The notes below the pieces were generated by a model, which searched no databases, was not told where the DNA came from, and saw only the letters and a list, made by a program, of their open reading frames with translations. From assembly GCA_946965045.2 (NCBI GenBank), contig OX337228.1, forward strand, positions 6,014,001 through 6,078,000: a stretch of 64,000 nt of DNA, in the 5' to 3' direction. Position numbers and translations under genes: made by a program. How positions within the stretch are numbered: the stretch's first letter is position 1; each line of letters opens with the position of its first letter. Source of the stretch: Epithemia pelagica. Its lineage: Eukaryota > Bacillariophyta > Bacillariophyceae > Surirellales > Surirellaceae. This document shows, in pieces, positions 40,263 through 50,739 of this stretch.

Positions 40263-41469
40263 CTATCTTATTTTTCGTCGATTGTCGTTCTCCTCCAAGG
40301 AACTATCAGAAGAGGTAGAAACAGCCGTGCCAACACTGTCATCCTCGGTGCCGTCGTTTGATTGTGACTCAATCTTTCTGGTGGCGCCAACATTCTGGCT
40401 TTGATTGTTGCTGCTCTTTTTGCCCTTGCTGTACGTTTTGCGATAAAACGCCATGAACAAAACAAACAAACTCGTCATCTCAAATACTTGAACAGCATGG
40501 GCAATGTAGTGTTCCGAACCCATCTTTTCCTGGCTGATAAAGACGGTCGCAAACGAGAATATGACAACAGAGGTAAATTGGATCAACTGGGCTTGTGTCA
40601 AATATCTTTTCCAGGGGCATGGAATCTTCATCAACGCCATGCCATAATAAGAGTACATAAGCACATGAATGAACGAGTTAAGAAGTGCTCCAAAATAGGC
40701 ATCTCCTCCTGGGTACAGTCTCAAACCAATCCACCATGCTATAGAAATCGAAGTATGATGGTAAACGTGAAGAAAAGAAACCTGGAAGACCGAGAGAAAA
40801 TCCCTTGTTAGCATGAGGTCGAAACTTCTGTACTGAGTTTCCATTAATGTCTTTTTCACGTACCTGATCCATTCTTCCTCGTAGGACCATGAAGTACGTG
40901 TCCATATATTCCAAATACTTGTTGCAGTAGTGAACCCACACCGCATACGTTACCCCTGTTTCCACCATATCTTTTCCACCACCAATAAAGGGATGAGCCC
41001 CTGACGCTACCGGAACAATGAAGGAGCACACCATCCAGAAGTTCACAAGTACTTGGCCAACATTGTAAATGAGCATTGCCTCTTTGAGCAAACTTTTCAC
41101 ATCGACCGCTTTTGAAAGATACCTGTCCGTGAACAACCGCAAAAGCGGCAAACTGACGAGATAAGCAATATTCATCATCACGGGAAACTTCCAGCTGTGA
41201 AGAGGAGATGTTCCTCCTGGAACGCCGTCTGTGACAAACGTAAGCTTCGCCCATACGGCAAATATTGCCGTCATGATCGAAGCGCACGTGAGACGAGATG
41301 TTATGCTAGCTTCATGTGAACCACTTTCCAATGGTTCCGAAGCAGGCTTTGAAGTTGTCGACTTAGAGTGGTCCGATGAGGGGAGTTCCTCAGCACCATC
41401 ATTGCATTGTCCCTGTCGGCTTGTCGTCGTCGACCTAAGTTCTGCTTTCTGAACGGAAACTGGAGCCAT
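40263..41469 (-). CDS. ELO-family very-long-chain/PUFA fatty-acid elongase
   Basis: Exons 41469-40864 and 40781-40263 (82-nt GT-AG intron) give 374 aa. ELO proteins are ER 3-ketoacyl-CoA synthases that add two carbons to acyl-CoA. Diagnostic motifs are KYLEYMDTYFMVLRG, the histidine box HVYHH (as FLHVYHHTSISIAWWIG, joined across the intron), NSFIHVLMYSYYG and TQAQLIQF. About seven hydrophobic segments are visible. The HVYHH form is typical of PUFA elongases (delta-5/delta-6 type, HxxHH without Gln at the start), but the substrate cannot be fixed from sequence. There is a Ser/Thr-rich N-terminal extension of about 58 residues and a long polar C-terminus ending RRKIR, which lacks a standard KKxx signal but is basic. 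Confidence 0.92.
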
Positions 41470-42129
41470 GCTTGATCTGGTCAGGGTTCTTGATTGATGA
41501 CGAACTGGAGTGCTTGTTATGTATCAGATCCTTTTAAATAAGGATCGTAATAACTGTAATGGTCTCTTTGGTTGGCCCTTTACAAGTACAAAGATTCGAA
41601 GGCGAAGATTGAGATGATGATATCGGAAAGTGTGTGGCGAGTGGTGGCAATGGCCAAAAAAGTGCGGTCGCTAGTCGCTACGCACGACGGCAAGTGCGTT
41701 CGCGCATTCCCAACGTAGAGACCAAAGTACAAGAAGTACAATAAGGACTGTGACGTGTACATGCAGGTGCCAATTGATGACTCGGACGGATAGATGAGAG
41801 GGCGGGACTGTCATTCTCATTTAGTGGGGGAGATACGCTTGCGCGGAACCAAAATCAATCCTCCCCCACAAAATGTCTCAAGACAAGATACCTTCAAACA
41901 CGAATCTGAATCTGGGAATGGAACAACGAAGCTACTCCTACTATGCTATGTTTCGCTTTTCCCTGTGTAAGAATGGAAAAGGCCGATAGCCAACAAAACG
42001 TTCCATATAAAGTGCTCCGATCGTTCTTGTCCCACACCATAAACTGCTCGAGAACCCGCACTACAGGTCAACATTAGAATAAAACAACGCAAAAGAAGAA
42101 GGCATTGTATAACTGTTGATTAGATAGTC
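41470..42129. other. Intergenic region, upstream of the elongase
   Basis: 660 bp between the 3' end of ZDS and the elongase start. No coding frame. It includes a GCTACTCCTACTATGC stretch at about 41931-41946. Confidence 0.5.
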
Positions 42130-43872
42130 TTAGGCCTGTGCAAATTGCTGTGCTTGTGCCTTCAAGCCCTTCGGTCCGTCGGCACGAGCAATGATTTCAT
42201 CGGCCACCATAAGGCCCGAACGAGTGGCTCCTTCCATTGAATCCAGATAATCTTGATAAGTGTATGACCCTGCCATGAAAAAGTTGGGAATGGGTGTGGC
42301 CTGTTTAGGTCGGAACTTATCCTGTCCTGGTTTCTCTCGGTACAAAGCCTGGCCCAACTTTACGACAGATGACCACGTGCATTTAAGCTTCCTGGAAGAA
42401 GGGAAAATGTTGTTCAGCTGTTTAATACAGTCCTCCACAAGTTGCTCGTTCGATCGACTAAAGGCACGTTCATCGAAAACCGCTTGGATAAGACTGCCCT
42501 CTCCGGGCTTGTAGTATTCTCCTGGACTTGTCAAGGCCAAATCGGCAAAGCACGAAAACTCGGTATCAACACTGTACAGCAAGTTGTCAATTCCAGCTCC
42601 TTTACCATCACTCTGGTCTCCCGAGACATCCATCATTCGTACATCGTCATTCATTTCAGTTACCCAACCATCGAAACGGACCTGAACCGTGGCAATGGGC
42701 ACCGTATCCAAGTTGTAGATTTTATCGAAAAAGTCGTACTTGCGGAATGTGTCTGGCAAAAGCTTCTTAATACCTGGAACATCTGTGGCAGCAACGACGA
42801 CATCGAACTCACGAAATTCTTCCTGTGGACCAACCTTCAGTCCCCGAACGCGAGTAGGCAACCCCGTTTCTGGGTCCACGTCGTGGACAACGTCTCTCAC
42901 TGGCATTTTCAAGTTAACCTTTACATCGCGATCATCCAGATATTTGAGAATAGGATCATGGAGTCCAGATTGGGGACTTCCTTCAAGCATACGCAAGACA
43001 CTGGCTTCTGTGCGGATTGCGAACAACATAAATATTGTCAACATACATCGGGCACTGATGCTATCACAATCCAAGAATCCCAAGGCGTAAGCAATCGCAT
43101 CCCACATTCGATCCAAACTTCCTCGCTTGCCACCCCAGTAAGTGAACCACTCGGTGAAACTAATATCATCTAGCTCGCGGACCATGTCCATGCCGCCATC
43201 GAAATCAACCAAAGCACGAACAATCGGAGACGTTCCCAAGCGGACCGCATTGTGGAACTTGTCCTCCACGCCCAGCTGCTCTGTGCGGGCAAAGGCTTGC
43301 AACCCAGAAACAGGGGCACCAATTGGGAATCTAAAGTCCAGAGCTCCCAATTTGCCACCTTCGTTGACAAATGTGTGAACGTGTTCTTTGATGCGCAAAT
43401 TCTCATCAAATCCACCAGTTCGTTTCATGATTCCAAACAAGTTATAGTAGCATCCAAAGAAAACGTGCAATCCCATTTCGATATGGTTGCCGTCTTTGTC
43501 TTTCCAAGAACTTACTTTACCTCCGACATAGGGTCGGACTTCAAAGATTTCCACCTTGTGGCCAGCATCAGCTAAATCCATGGCAGCAATCATTCCAGCC
43601 AATCCAGCACCAACGATCCCGATATTAAGGGACTCCTTATTTTTTGTACCAGGTCCATTTTCGGCCCGGGCCATAAGATTCTGGTTCAGAAAGGCATCAT
43701 TCCCTACCTGACGCTTCGCGTCCTCCGAAGTGAACGTTGGCTCATCCACGAGGGTGCTTTCCCTCAACGAAGAGGGCCTTGTTGCAAATCCAGCAGACGA
43801 CAAGGCCGAGGGAACAAACGCTTCTGATTGCGCTGCTATGGAAAGCAAAGTCAAAGCTCCAAGTAATCTCAT
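42130..43872 (-). CDS. ZDS: Zeta-carotene desaturase, plastid-targeted
   Basis: Single exon, 580 aa. ZDS introduces double bonds into zeta-carotene to make prolycopene in plastid carotenoid synthesis. The FAD-binding dinucleotide fold is VGAGLAGMIAAMDLADAGHKVEIFE. The family-specific IEMGLHVFFGCYYNLF and FFMAGSYTYQDYLDSMEGATRSGLMVADEI separate ZDS from phytoene desaturase. The N-terminus is a signal peptide (MRLLGALTLLSIAAQS) followed by EAFVPSALSSAGFATRP, i.e. a Phe at +1 of the cleavage site and a Ser/Arg-rich transit peptide, the diatom plastid bipartite presequence (ASAFAP-type). Confidence 0.95.
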   Translation of the reverse strand: MRLLGALTLLSIAAQSEAFVPSALSSAGFATRPSSLRESTLVDEPTFTSEDAKRQVGNDAFLNQNLMARAENGPGTKNKESLNIGIVGAGLAGMIAAMDLADAGHKVEIFEVRPYVGGKVSSWKDKDGNHIEMGLHVFFGCYYNLFGIMKRTGGFDENLRIKEHVHTFVNEGGKLGALDFRFPIGAPVSGLQAFARTEQLGVEDKFHNAVRLGTSPIVRALVDFDGGMDMVRELDDISFTEWFTYWGGKRGSLDRMWDAIAYALGFLDCDSISARCMLTIFMLFAIRTEASVLRMLEGSPQSGLHDPILKYLDDRDVKVNLKMPVRDVVHDVDPETGLPTRVRGLKVGPQEEFREFDVVVAATDVPGIKKLLPDTFRKYDFFDKIYNLDTVPIATVQVRFDGWVTEMNDDVRMMDVSGDQSDGKGAGIDNLLYSVDTEFSCFADLALTSPGEYYKPGEGSLIQAVFDERAFSRSNEQLVEDCIKQLNNIFPSSRKLKCTWSSVVKLGQALYREKPGQDKFRPKQATPIPNFFMAGSYTYQDYLDSMEGATRSGLMVADEIIARADGPKGLKAQAQQFAQA

Positions 43873-44532
43873 TCTTCTGACTCTATTGTTGTTAAGGCAA
43901 GAGCAGTTTCCATCAACACATCACCTTCGCCTTCGATAGGTTCTTTCTTCCTTTGTGCGTGTGCGTGTGCGTCAGGTTTGGGTCACGAATTGCCCAGTCC
44001 TGCGATCTTTCCGATTCAATCACCGCCGGTCGCTGTTTAGCAGTTGCTATGGGGATAGTTTGATAGGCGGATAGGGGGTAATCAAATTTTTGACAAAGAC
44101 AAATTGACTTACTCCTACAAGATCATCCCCATTGTCGGCAGGTTTGCGATTGCATTATTTTGATCAAGAGCCTCTCCAGGGAAAGCAGAAGCATTTGCGA
44201 GTGGTAGCTGGGTTGATTTAACCCAAGGCGGTTTGGAAAAGTCGAGATCATCTTCTTTGGCTCGATTGTTGGCTGACTCCAATGTGAGTATTCACGATAT
44301 GGATAATCTCACACATTAGAGAGATCATTATCGCTTTATCCAGTCTTCCCTAAAAAGTGTAGAGCAGTCCAACTCAATGAAGACTGCAATTCCTTGTTGA
44401 AAGAGCATCACGAACTCTTTGGTTGTTCTTTTGCATGGGCGAATATCAAGCTTGCTTGGGGTGAATCATCGAGTAGAATGGCAAAATCCAAATGCAGCAG
44501 ACACTGGGCTTGTTTGACAGGACGAAGACGAG
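43873..44532. promoter_or_regulatory. Upstream region of ZDS
   Basis: 660 bp between ZDS and the next minus-strand gene. It carries a GTGCGTGTGCGTGTGCGT tract near 43955-43972 and an ACTTACTCCTACAAG box near 44108. No gene was seen. Confidence 0.45.
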
Positions 44533-45582
44533 CTACGGCTGGGAGGCCACTTCAGGAGGAGTAGGAGATTTTAGCTTCGGCGCTGGATACGATGATGTTG
44601 ATGAAGAAAGTATAAAGCCTCTTGTCGATGTCTTTATGGCGGTTCGGTTTCTTGGGTTGTCCAAAAATGTCAACAACCTGTTTTTCAAGATGCGATCAAG
44701 ATTCGACTGTTGTCCAAGAATGATATTCACCAAAGCTCTCTCTGTACGCGGATAGATAAGCTCAGGAACTCTGCATGCCCATGGTAGAGCCGCCTTGTAG
44801 ACTGCAGGCAAAGGTAGCAATTGGCGAGAGACGACATTCGCCACCTGTGTGTAACCCAGCGCACTTTTGTCGTACGGTAACGTTGATGGGGGAAAGGGTT
44901 CAACAGACTTCTCAGATTGTGGCAAGAGATTTGCCAACGATGACAGAGTACTCCTCGTTGTCAAGGATTGACGCTTTCCTTCCTTTGAAGTGTTCTCAGC
45001 GTTGGAAGGAAGTTCTGATACTTGTTGCTTGGATCGTTTCTCGGCAGCCATTTTTGCATAGTCTCTGCCGACAAGATATTGGTCTCTTTGAAACTCGATC
45101 AATTTCTTTGCATTCTTGTACACTCGTGACTGTCTCAATCCATCCGTATCCTCTGGTATTTCTTTACTTATCCATTGAACAGCAGACTGCAGTGCCTTTG
45201 CCTCGGTTTCTTTGCGGCGTTCTTCATTTTTCTCGTTCTCTACAAATTTTCCATCCGTAGCCTCAATGGCTTTCGACTCGGAACCTGATGTTGAACCCTC
45301 CTCTTTGTCCGATTTTATAGTGGAGGTAGAATCGCTTGAAATGTTAAAAAGTAGAGACCCAACCATAACCGCCAAACGAGCTTCTTCTCGTTGTCGAGGA
45401 GAACTGGACTCTCTCAAAGAACGGTGAGCTTTTAGTTGAATTGGCCGTGCCGCAGACGACACATCAGTATCTTGGATTCTCTTAGAAATACCAAGGTTTC
45501 CACCACCCTCATTATGGCTTTGTTCAGCGGACGATGCCGCCGCATTCCTGTCAGAAACATTATCTCCTGGTTGTTTCCCCAT
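44533..45582 (-). CDS. Uncharacterised 349-aa protein
   Basis: Single exon, ATG start. The first ~130 residues are disordered and charged (RREEARLA, EKNEERRKETEAK). A helical part follows (QSAVQWISKEIPEDTDGL...KNAKKLIEFQRDQYLVGRDYAKMAAEKRSKQQV). The last 100 residues contain ANVVSRQLLPLPAVYKAALPWACRVPELIYPRTERAL, a hydrophobic/aromatic patch that looks folded. No signal peptide or transmembrane helix is clear. I do not recognise a family. Confidence 0.6.
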   Translation of the reverse strand: MGKQPGDNVSDRNAAASSAEQSHNEGGGNLGISKRIQDTDVSSAARPIQLKAHRSLRESSSPRQREEARLAVMVGSLLFNISSDSTSTIKSDKEEGSTSGSESKAIEATDGKFVENEKNEERRKETEAKALQSAVQWISKEIPEDTDGLRQSRVYKNAKKLIEFQRDQYLVGRDYAKMAAEKRSKQQVSELPSNAENTSKEGKRQSLTTRSTLSSLANLLPQSEKSVEPFPPSTLPYDKSALGYTQVANVVSRQLLPLPAVYKAALPWACRVPELIYPRTERALVNIILGQQSNLDRILKNRLLTFLDNPRNRTAIKTSTRGFILSSSTSSYPAPKLKSPTPPEVASQP

Positions 45583-45820
45583 GGTTTATTGGGATATTGA
45601 TTTGTGGATTCGTCTGTGGACAAACTGGTCGCTTTTTGGATCGAATCTCGATCGCGATTGACCAATCCAGTCCCACAGGACTGAAGTACCTTTCCTATTT
45701 TTCCAACTGATGAATGACGTGAATCAGCTACTCCTACTCCTATGACAAAGGAGTAGGTACGAATTACGAATGCTCAAGGCTCTTCTTTAGGGTTCACTTT
45801 ATTGTTTTCTAGTTGGCCAC

Positions 45821-48406
45821 CTAGTCAATGGTTTCGGTGGTTATGTTGTTTGTCCGAGCTCGCTCGTTCCTAGCTTTCTCCATTTCTAGTTCGGCTTGCA
45901 ATTTTGCCGTGGTCTTTTCGCTCTCCATGGACTTTTCCAATAAGGAGGCAATGGCTGAATTGGAATCATGCAAACGAGATCTTAAATCTTCCATCATGCT
46001 TTTGTTCGCTTTCTCCAGACTGGAAATGATCATTTTGGCATTGGCCAAAGATTCCTTTTCTGTTTTCAGTTCCTTGAGGGCTCGCTCTTTTTCAAGCCGA
46101 GCTTGTGTTAGCTCTCCCTTCAGTTTTTCATCCGAGACTGGGTGTTCATTGGGAGGCGACGCAGGTTGCTGCTTCCCGGCGTGCGCCAAGATCGTTGCCA
46201 AAGCCTCGACCTGAGATGTGGTGTAGCTCGAAGTTGTGGAGGGCGGTGGAGGAGGTGTTGCTCCAGTTTCTTCATCTTCGTCATCGTCTTCGGCGTCATC
46301 GGATATGTAACCGACCTCCTCCTCTTTGAGACTGTCGCGCAAAACTACGAGTTCACGTTCTTTTTTCGTCAAAACTTCCATGTTGGTCGAGCATTCCAAT
46401 CTCAACATTTCAATTTCTGCGCTCATATTTTTGACTTCGTTTTCTCGATGCTTTTCCACACGCTCTGCCTCCAAGCGATAATGTAGGGATTCCTCCTTTA
46501 GTTTTCGAATCTCTTCTTGCATCGATTTAGTCTCCGCTTCCGATGGTGCTTGATCTCTTTGATACACAACCATCTGTCGTTGTTGAGCCGACTTTCCATC
46601 GTCATCGTCACCATTTGCTTCGTTGAAATGGTCGAGACTTCGTTTGAGCGCTTCACCGCAATCCGCAAAGAGTTCCACTAAATTTTGGACCGATGAAGGG
46701 TCGTGGGTAGTTTCTAAAATCACCGAGGCAGACCGTAGATCTGCGAGTGATGCTTCAATAATACCCGAAAGTTCCGACCGATCTTGGTATAGCTGATGCT
46801 TGTAATCATCGGATTCTGCCGACACACGTTGGACCTCCCGCAATTCGGTGGCCAGTGTGTCCCTCGTCTTCTTGCATTGATGCAAATCCATCTTTAGACT
46901 CGCAATTTCCATATCCTTGGCTTTGAGCTTGACACGTGTGTCGGAGGCCATATCGCCACTGGCGTTCTCTAAGGAGGTGATAATCATTTTGGCATTCTCC
47001 AACTGCGAGGATTTCTCGTCGAGCTGTCGTTTTAGTTTCTCTGGATCTTCAGATGGGTCTCCCTTTCTTTGCATATGTAAATGCCTCTTCAGTTTGGCCA
47101 CTTGCTTTCTTTGAGAATCCAACTCACTCTCGGAAGCATCCTTGACTGCCTTGAGTTCCGAGTAGCGCTCCTGAACCTCGGCCAATTCTTGCCGCAACGA
47201 ACGAATCTCGTAGTCCCTGCCTCTTCCGACATGTTCTGCTTCCTTCTTTTCCTCGGTATCATCAATTGCAGCGTCGAGAGAGGCCATGGCCTTGTCACGC
47301 TCGTGCGTCACATCGGCAAGGACTCGTTGAATCGCACGCATCGCTCCGTCCTGTTCCTCTTGTTGCTCCAGGAGCTTCTCTTGGAGCTGTGTGACTTCGT
47401 CTTGTCGCTCATTCAAGAGTGTTTGAATGGTATCCCACAATTGCTTTTCCTCCGGGGTAAGACGATGAAGCGTGGGAGTCTTGGCGCGGAGTCCGGCAAT
47501 CATGGCACCGATATTGGTCTCTTCGACACCACCCAAACTGCTCACATCGTCGTCGGCAGAGGTCGCTGGAACAATCGCCGTCGAGGTGGTTTGGTTCAAA
47601 GTCATGTGGTTGCCACCCGGACCATGCGACCGTGAAACATTGACACTGGGAGGCAACGCAGGTCCTCCGGTTCGCGTGTTGGAAGAATAGCCAGAAGGCC
47701 CATGAAAGGACCGAATATCGGCAGACCGTTCATCCATGGGAATGTCCTCGCCATCTTCTCCTCCCATTGGAGGTTCCCCGTTGATTTGATTGACACTCCT
47801 CCTGTACGGAGGTTGGTTGTTTCGGCTCGCATGGTTCCGTTTTCGCATACTGCGACTGGCACCCGTACCATCGGCCACCAAACAAGAGTCACTGGCCACG
47901 GAAAGATTGGAAGAATCCGCGTACGGTTGGTGTGTGGGAGAGTGTTGTCGGTTGGACTGTGGGGAAGGTCCCCATTCGGACGAGACGGATCGATCCGAGG
48001 ACGAATTCAATCGGCCCAGGGCGTTGCTGCTGTGATTCATGGTGTGATCGGGCGGTTCATCCCAGGACAAGGAGCCTCCCATTGCCAGTGGCAGATGCTG
48101 TTGTTTCAACGGTGGACGGATCACTGGATTTCGAGATCTTCGCGAGGGAGAACTACCATGATTGTCCTCGAATTGAGGAGAGGAGGGAGGCGATGAGCTG
48201 CTGGTAAGATTGGTGTTGTTGTTGGTGTTGCCACTCTTTAAGGTGGACGGAGAGGGAGGTCGTTGTCGTCCAAACATTCCTGGATTGGCACCATTGTTAC
48301 CATTGTTTTCGGAGCCCTCTCTTCTTTGTCGAGTTCTCCGCACGTCACGAGCGCGGCTCGACAGCGATGGTCGGCCGTTGCCAGGGCCAGATTGATGAGT
48401 GAGCAT
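45821..48406 (-). CDS. Coiled-coil protein with disordered N-terminus
   Basis: Single exon, 861 aa from the first ATG in frame. Residues 1 to about 310 are low-complexity (Ser/Asn/Pro/Arg-rich). From about 325 to 680 and again from about 770 to 850 there are long heptad-type coiled coils (LLNERQDEVTQLQEKLLEQQEEQ, ELAEVQERYSELKAVKDASESEL, EEIRKLKEESLHYRLEAERVEKH). Between them lies an acidic hinge (YISDDAEDDDEDEETG) with a Pro run. A phrase repeats across the coils: NAKMIITSLENASGDM and NAKMIISSLEKANKSM, followed by similar RLHDSNSAIASL/KLKAKDMEIASL segments, so the two coils are partly internal duplicates. Probably a cytoskeletal or scaffold protein; I cannot name it. Confidence 0.8.
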   Translation of the reverse strand: MLTHQSGPGNGRPSLSSRARDVRRTRQRREGSENNGNNGANPGMFGRQRPPSPSTLKSGNTNNNTNLTSSSSPPSSPQFEDNHGSSPSRRSRNPVIRPPLKQQHLPLAMGGSLSWDEPPDHTMNHSSNALGRLNSSSDRSVSSEWGPSPQSNRQHSPTHQPYADSSNLSVASDSCLVADGTGASRSMRKRNHASRNNQPPYRRSVNQINGEPPMGGEDGEDIPMDERSADIRSFHGPSGYSSNTRTGGPALPPSVNVSRSHGPGGNHMTLNQTTSTAIVPATSADDDVSSLGGVEETNIGAMIAGLRAKTPTLHRLTPEEKQLWDTIQTLLNERQDEVTQLQEKLLEQQEEQDGAMRAIQRVLADVTHERDKAMASLDAAIDDTEEKKEAEHVGRGRDYEIRSLRQELAEVQERYSELKAVKDASESELDSQRKQVAKLKRHLHMQRKGDPSEDPEKLKRQLDEKSSQLENAKMIITSLENASGDMASDTRVKLKAKDMEIASLKMDLHQCKKTRDTLATELREVQRVSAESDDYKHQLYQDRSELSGIIEASLADLRSASVILETTHDPSSVQNLVELFADCGEALKRSLDHFNEANGDDDDGKSAQQRQMVVYQRDQAPSEAETKSMQEEIRKLKEESLHYRLEAERVEKHRENEVKNMSAEIEMLRLECSTNMEVLTKKERELVVLRDSLKEEEVGYISDDAEDDDEDEETGATPPPPPSTTSSYTTSQVEALATILAHAGKQQPASPPNEHPVSDEKLKGELTQARLEKERALKELKTEKESLANAKMIISSLEKANKSMMEDLRSRLHDSNSAIASLLEKSMESEKTTAKLQAELEMEKARNERARTNNITTETID

Positions 48407-49294
48407 AGTTATTTCCAATTTGGAGGAAACTTGAGAAGATTGTTTCAGACCGTTTGCTTGCAAAAATGCTTCCAACAATGAAAGAACCTTACTCCAATCT
48501 TCTGAGGACTGCGCAATGGGACGTTAGCCTAACCTCTCTTTCGCGACAAATTGTTGTCCTTTGTTGAAAGAGACCGATGCACAGGGTGTCCATTCAGATT
48601 CGAGTTATGGATCGTCCTCCATATGCGATGACAAGGAACTTGTTGCCTGTCCACTGTTTAGGCGAGAGAAGGGAACGCGATGTGCCAAATCGTTCGAACC
48701 CTGCTTTGGTGGATGGGTGGAGCTTTCTCGTCTTCTAGTAAAAATTACGGCCTCAATCTTTTTCCAAATCGTTTAAAAGGCTCGCAGTCCCGTGGGCCAG
48801 GCATCCAAAATACTGCTCCTCACCCGACGTTGTCCGCGCCCGGACTGGAGAATGACTTTTTCCTTTCTTTTTTCCCGCGCCCGTCTGTACACAATCCGCG
48901 CCAACTGGCTGGAACTGATGGAATAGGACGCGGAGTTGCATCCAATCACATAATTCTTACATCCTAAATAGACAGACGGACAGACAGACAGTAAACGTCA
49001 ACGGACACTCAATAGCAGTGTACTGGTACTGGTACAGCATCTTATTTTGTTCTCCCCCCTGCCTCAAATAAATCATCCCCCCCAAAAGAAACGAGAATTC
49101 TGAACTTTCCCCTTCTTTTCTTCCATGGACCACCTCATTGGTTTGACCTTTGACCTCATCAACCTTTTTTCTGACGAACATCATTCGCTCTTCCCTGTTG
49201 ACGACAAACATCTTCCTCCAGTAACAACCAATCAATCAGCATCTCAACAGAAAAAGAGGACTTACCCCTTTCTGTGGGTGTGAGAGCATCGAAA
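48407..49294. promoter_or_regulatory. Divergent upstream region
   Basis: About 0.9 kb separate the coiled-coil gene (minus) and the iron-transporter gene (plus). It has an ACAGACGGACAGACAGACAG tract near 48970 and a TACTGGTACTGGTAC tract near 49021. No gene was seen. Confidence 0.45.
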
Positions 49295-50194
49295 ATGGCA
49301 ACATCGAAAATGGCAACAGAGAATACCTCTTTGCTGGCTACGAATGGTTCTGCGAACGGATCGACCCCCACGATGAATGCACGGGAGGCTTTTGAAGGTG
49401 CTAATGCCGACGCATCGCGAGCCTATCATCAAACGAAATCTGCCAGAGAAGGACACAAAACGGAAGGTGGCTTGTTGAAACCTGTCATATTCGGTGGTCT
49501 GGATGGAATATTGACTTCGTTTGCGATTGTGGCCGGGGCAGCCGGAGGGAACTTGTCCCCCCAAGTGGTTCTCATTCTAGGATTTTCCAATATACTGGCC
49601 GATGCCTTGTCCATGGGCGTGGGAGAGTTTCTTTCTTCGAAAGCCGACAATGAATGGATCTTGTCAGAACGAAGAAGAGAAGAATGGGAAGTCGAGTCCT
49701 ATCCAGAAGGTGAAATCAAGGAGATGATAGAAATCTTTGAATCCAAAGGAATGAGTCACAAAGACGCCGTAGTTGTGATTGAAACCATGGCCAAATACAA
49801 GGATTTGTTTGTGGATATCATGATGAACCAGGAATTGGAGCTGCAAGTTCCAGAAGACGATCACGTGGTGGAGAGTATGAAGGAGGGCTTTGTTATGTTC
49901 TGTGCCTTTGCCATCTTTGGATCGCTGCCCTTGTTGGGCTATGTGATCATCCCTTCGGCCTTCCCCGACTTGGGGTCGGAAGTATTGTTCTGGTCAGCAT
50001 GTTGCGTCACAGCTCTTGTACTATTTGGCCTAGGCTCTGTCAAATCTCTCTTTACGACACAACACTGGGTATGTAGTGGAGCGGAAACCTTGTGTCTGGG
50101 TGGAGTATGTGCCTTTGTGGCATTTTCAGTGGGCCAAGTGGTTCAACAAGGTCTTGACTACAGTGAGGACGATCTTTTAACGATGCATGAGTAA
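49295..50194 (+). CDS. Vacuolar iron transporter, VIT1/CCC1 family
   Basis: Single exon, 299 aa from the first ATG in frame (a second in-frame ATG follows at 49310). VIT1/CCC1 proteins move Fe2+ (and Mn2+) into the vacuole by proton antiport. Five transmembrane segments are visible: VIFGGLDGILTSFAIVAGAAGG (TM1, with the conserved GLxDGILTxFAIVAG), VVLILGFSNILADALSMGVGEFLSS (TM2, ADxxSMGxGEFLSS), a cytosolic Glu-rich metal-binding helix pair (EWEVESYPEGEIKEMIEIFESKG to DIMMNQELEL), then FCAFAIFGSLPLLGYVI, LFWSACCVTALVLFGLGSVKS and ETLCLGGVCAFVAFSVGQ. The N-terminal ~55 residues are polar, with no signal peptide. Confidence 0.93.
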   Translation: MATSKMATENTSLLATNGSANGSTPTMNAREAFEGANADASRAYHQTKSAREGHKTEGGLLKPVIFGGLDGILTSFAIVAGAAGGNLSPQVVLILGFSNILADALSMGVGEFLSSKADNEWILSERRREEWEVESYPEGEIKEMIEIFESKGMSHKDAVVVIETMAKYKDLFVDIMMNQELELQVPEDDHVVESMKEGFVMFCAFAIFGSLPLLGYVIIPSAFPDLGSEVLFWSACCVTALVLFGLGSVKSLFTTQHWVCSGAETLCLGGVCAFVAFSVGQVVQQGLDYSEDDLLTMHE

Positions 50195-50504
50195 CTGTGG
50201 AACGTGTGTTCCGTCGATGAACAACTGCGAGGCTTGTGGAGAGGTTGACAATGGAGAACTGGGACAAGAAATACTCAGTACCAGCCCCTGACGACCAGAA
50301 TGAGAACGAAGACGAGATACATTCGCATTAAGGCTACGTATCGAGAGATGCGCAGAGATATATAATTCTTAGCTTCTGGCATTTTCGGGCCCTTTACAAT
50401 TGCGCATCTTAACTTTTCGTTAGTTGTCAACACGAATTCAGTCTTTTCCCTTGTACTCTCTAAAAATTACATGAGAAGAAATTGTAAACAGGCAGGGGCA
50501 TGAT
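50195..50504. other. 3' flank between two convergent genes
   Basis: Joint downstream region of the iron transporter (plus) and the lumenal-protein gene (minus). No gene was seen before the repeat block at 50505. Confidence 0.5.
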
Positions 50505-50739
50505 AAACTGTCTAGTTTCTTGGAATCACGAAAATATTGTCGGCGTCTTGTTCGCCCAACTGTTTGGCAACCCAGTTTGATTGGAAACTGTCTAGTTTCT
50601 TGGAATCAAGAAAACATCGCGGGGTCTTGTTCGCCCAAACGTTTGGCAACCTATTGATTGGAAACTGTCTAGTTTCTTGGAATCAAGAAAACATCGTCAG
50701 GGTCTTGTTCGCCCAACCGTTTGGCAACCCACTGGTTGG
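50505..50739. repeat. Three tandem copies (77-80 bp) of the 3' end of the lumenal-protein gene
   Basis: Copies lie at 50505-50584, 50585-50661 and 50662-50739. The third is the coding end of the minus-strand gene (its stop is at 50669-50671). The other two, downstream of that stop, each contain the counterpart of the last ~24 codons and the stop, with small indels and, in copy 2, an extra in-frame stop. They are therefore 3'-flank duplicates, not extra coding sequence. Confidence 0.92.

Noticed and set aside
46105-48207. Several plus-strand frames opposite the coiled-coil gene
   Set aside because: They are antisense shadows of a clear long coding frame.
50505-50661. Extra coding exons of the lumenal-protein gene
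   Set aside because: The two extra copies lie after the stop codon and contain frame-breaking indels and a stop.
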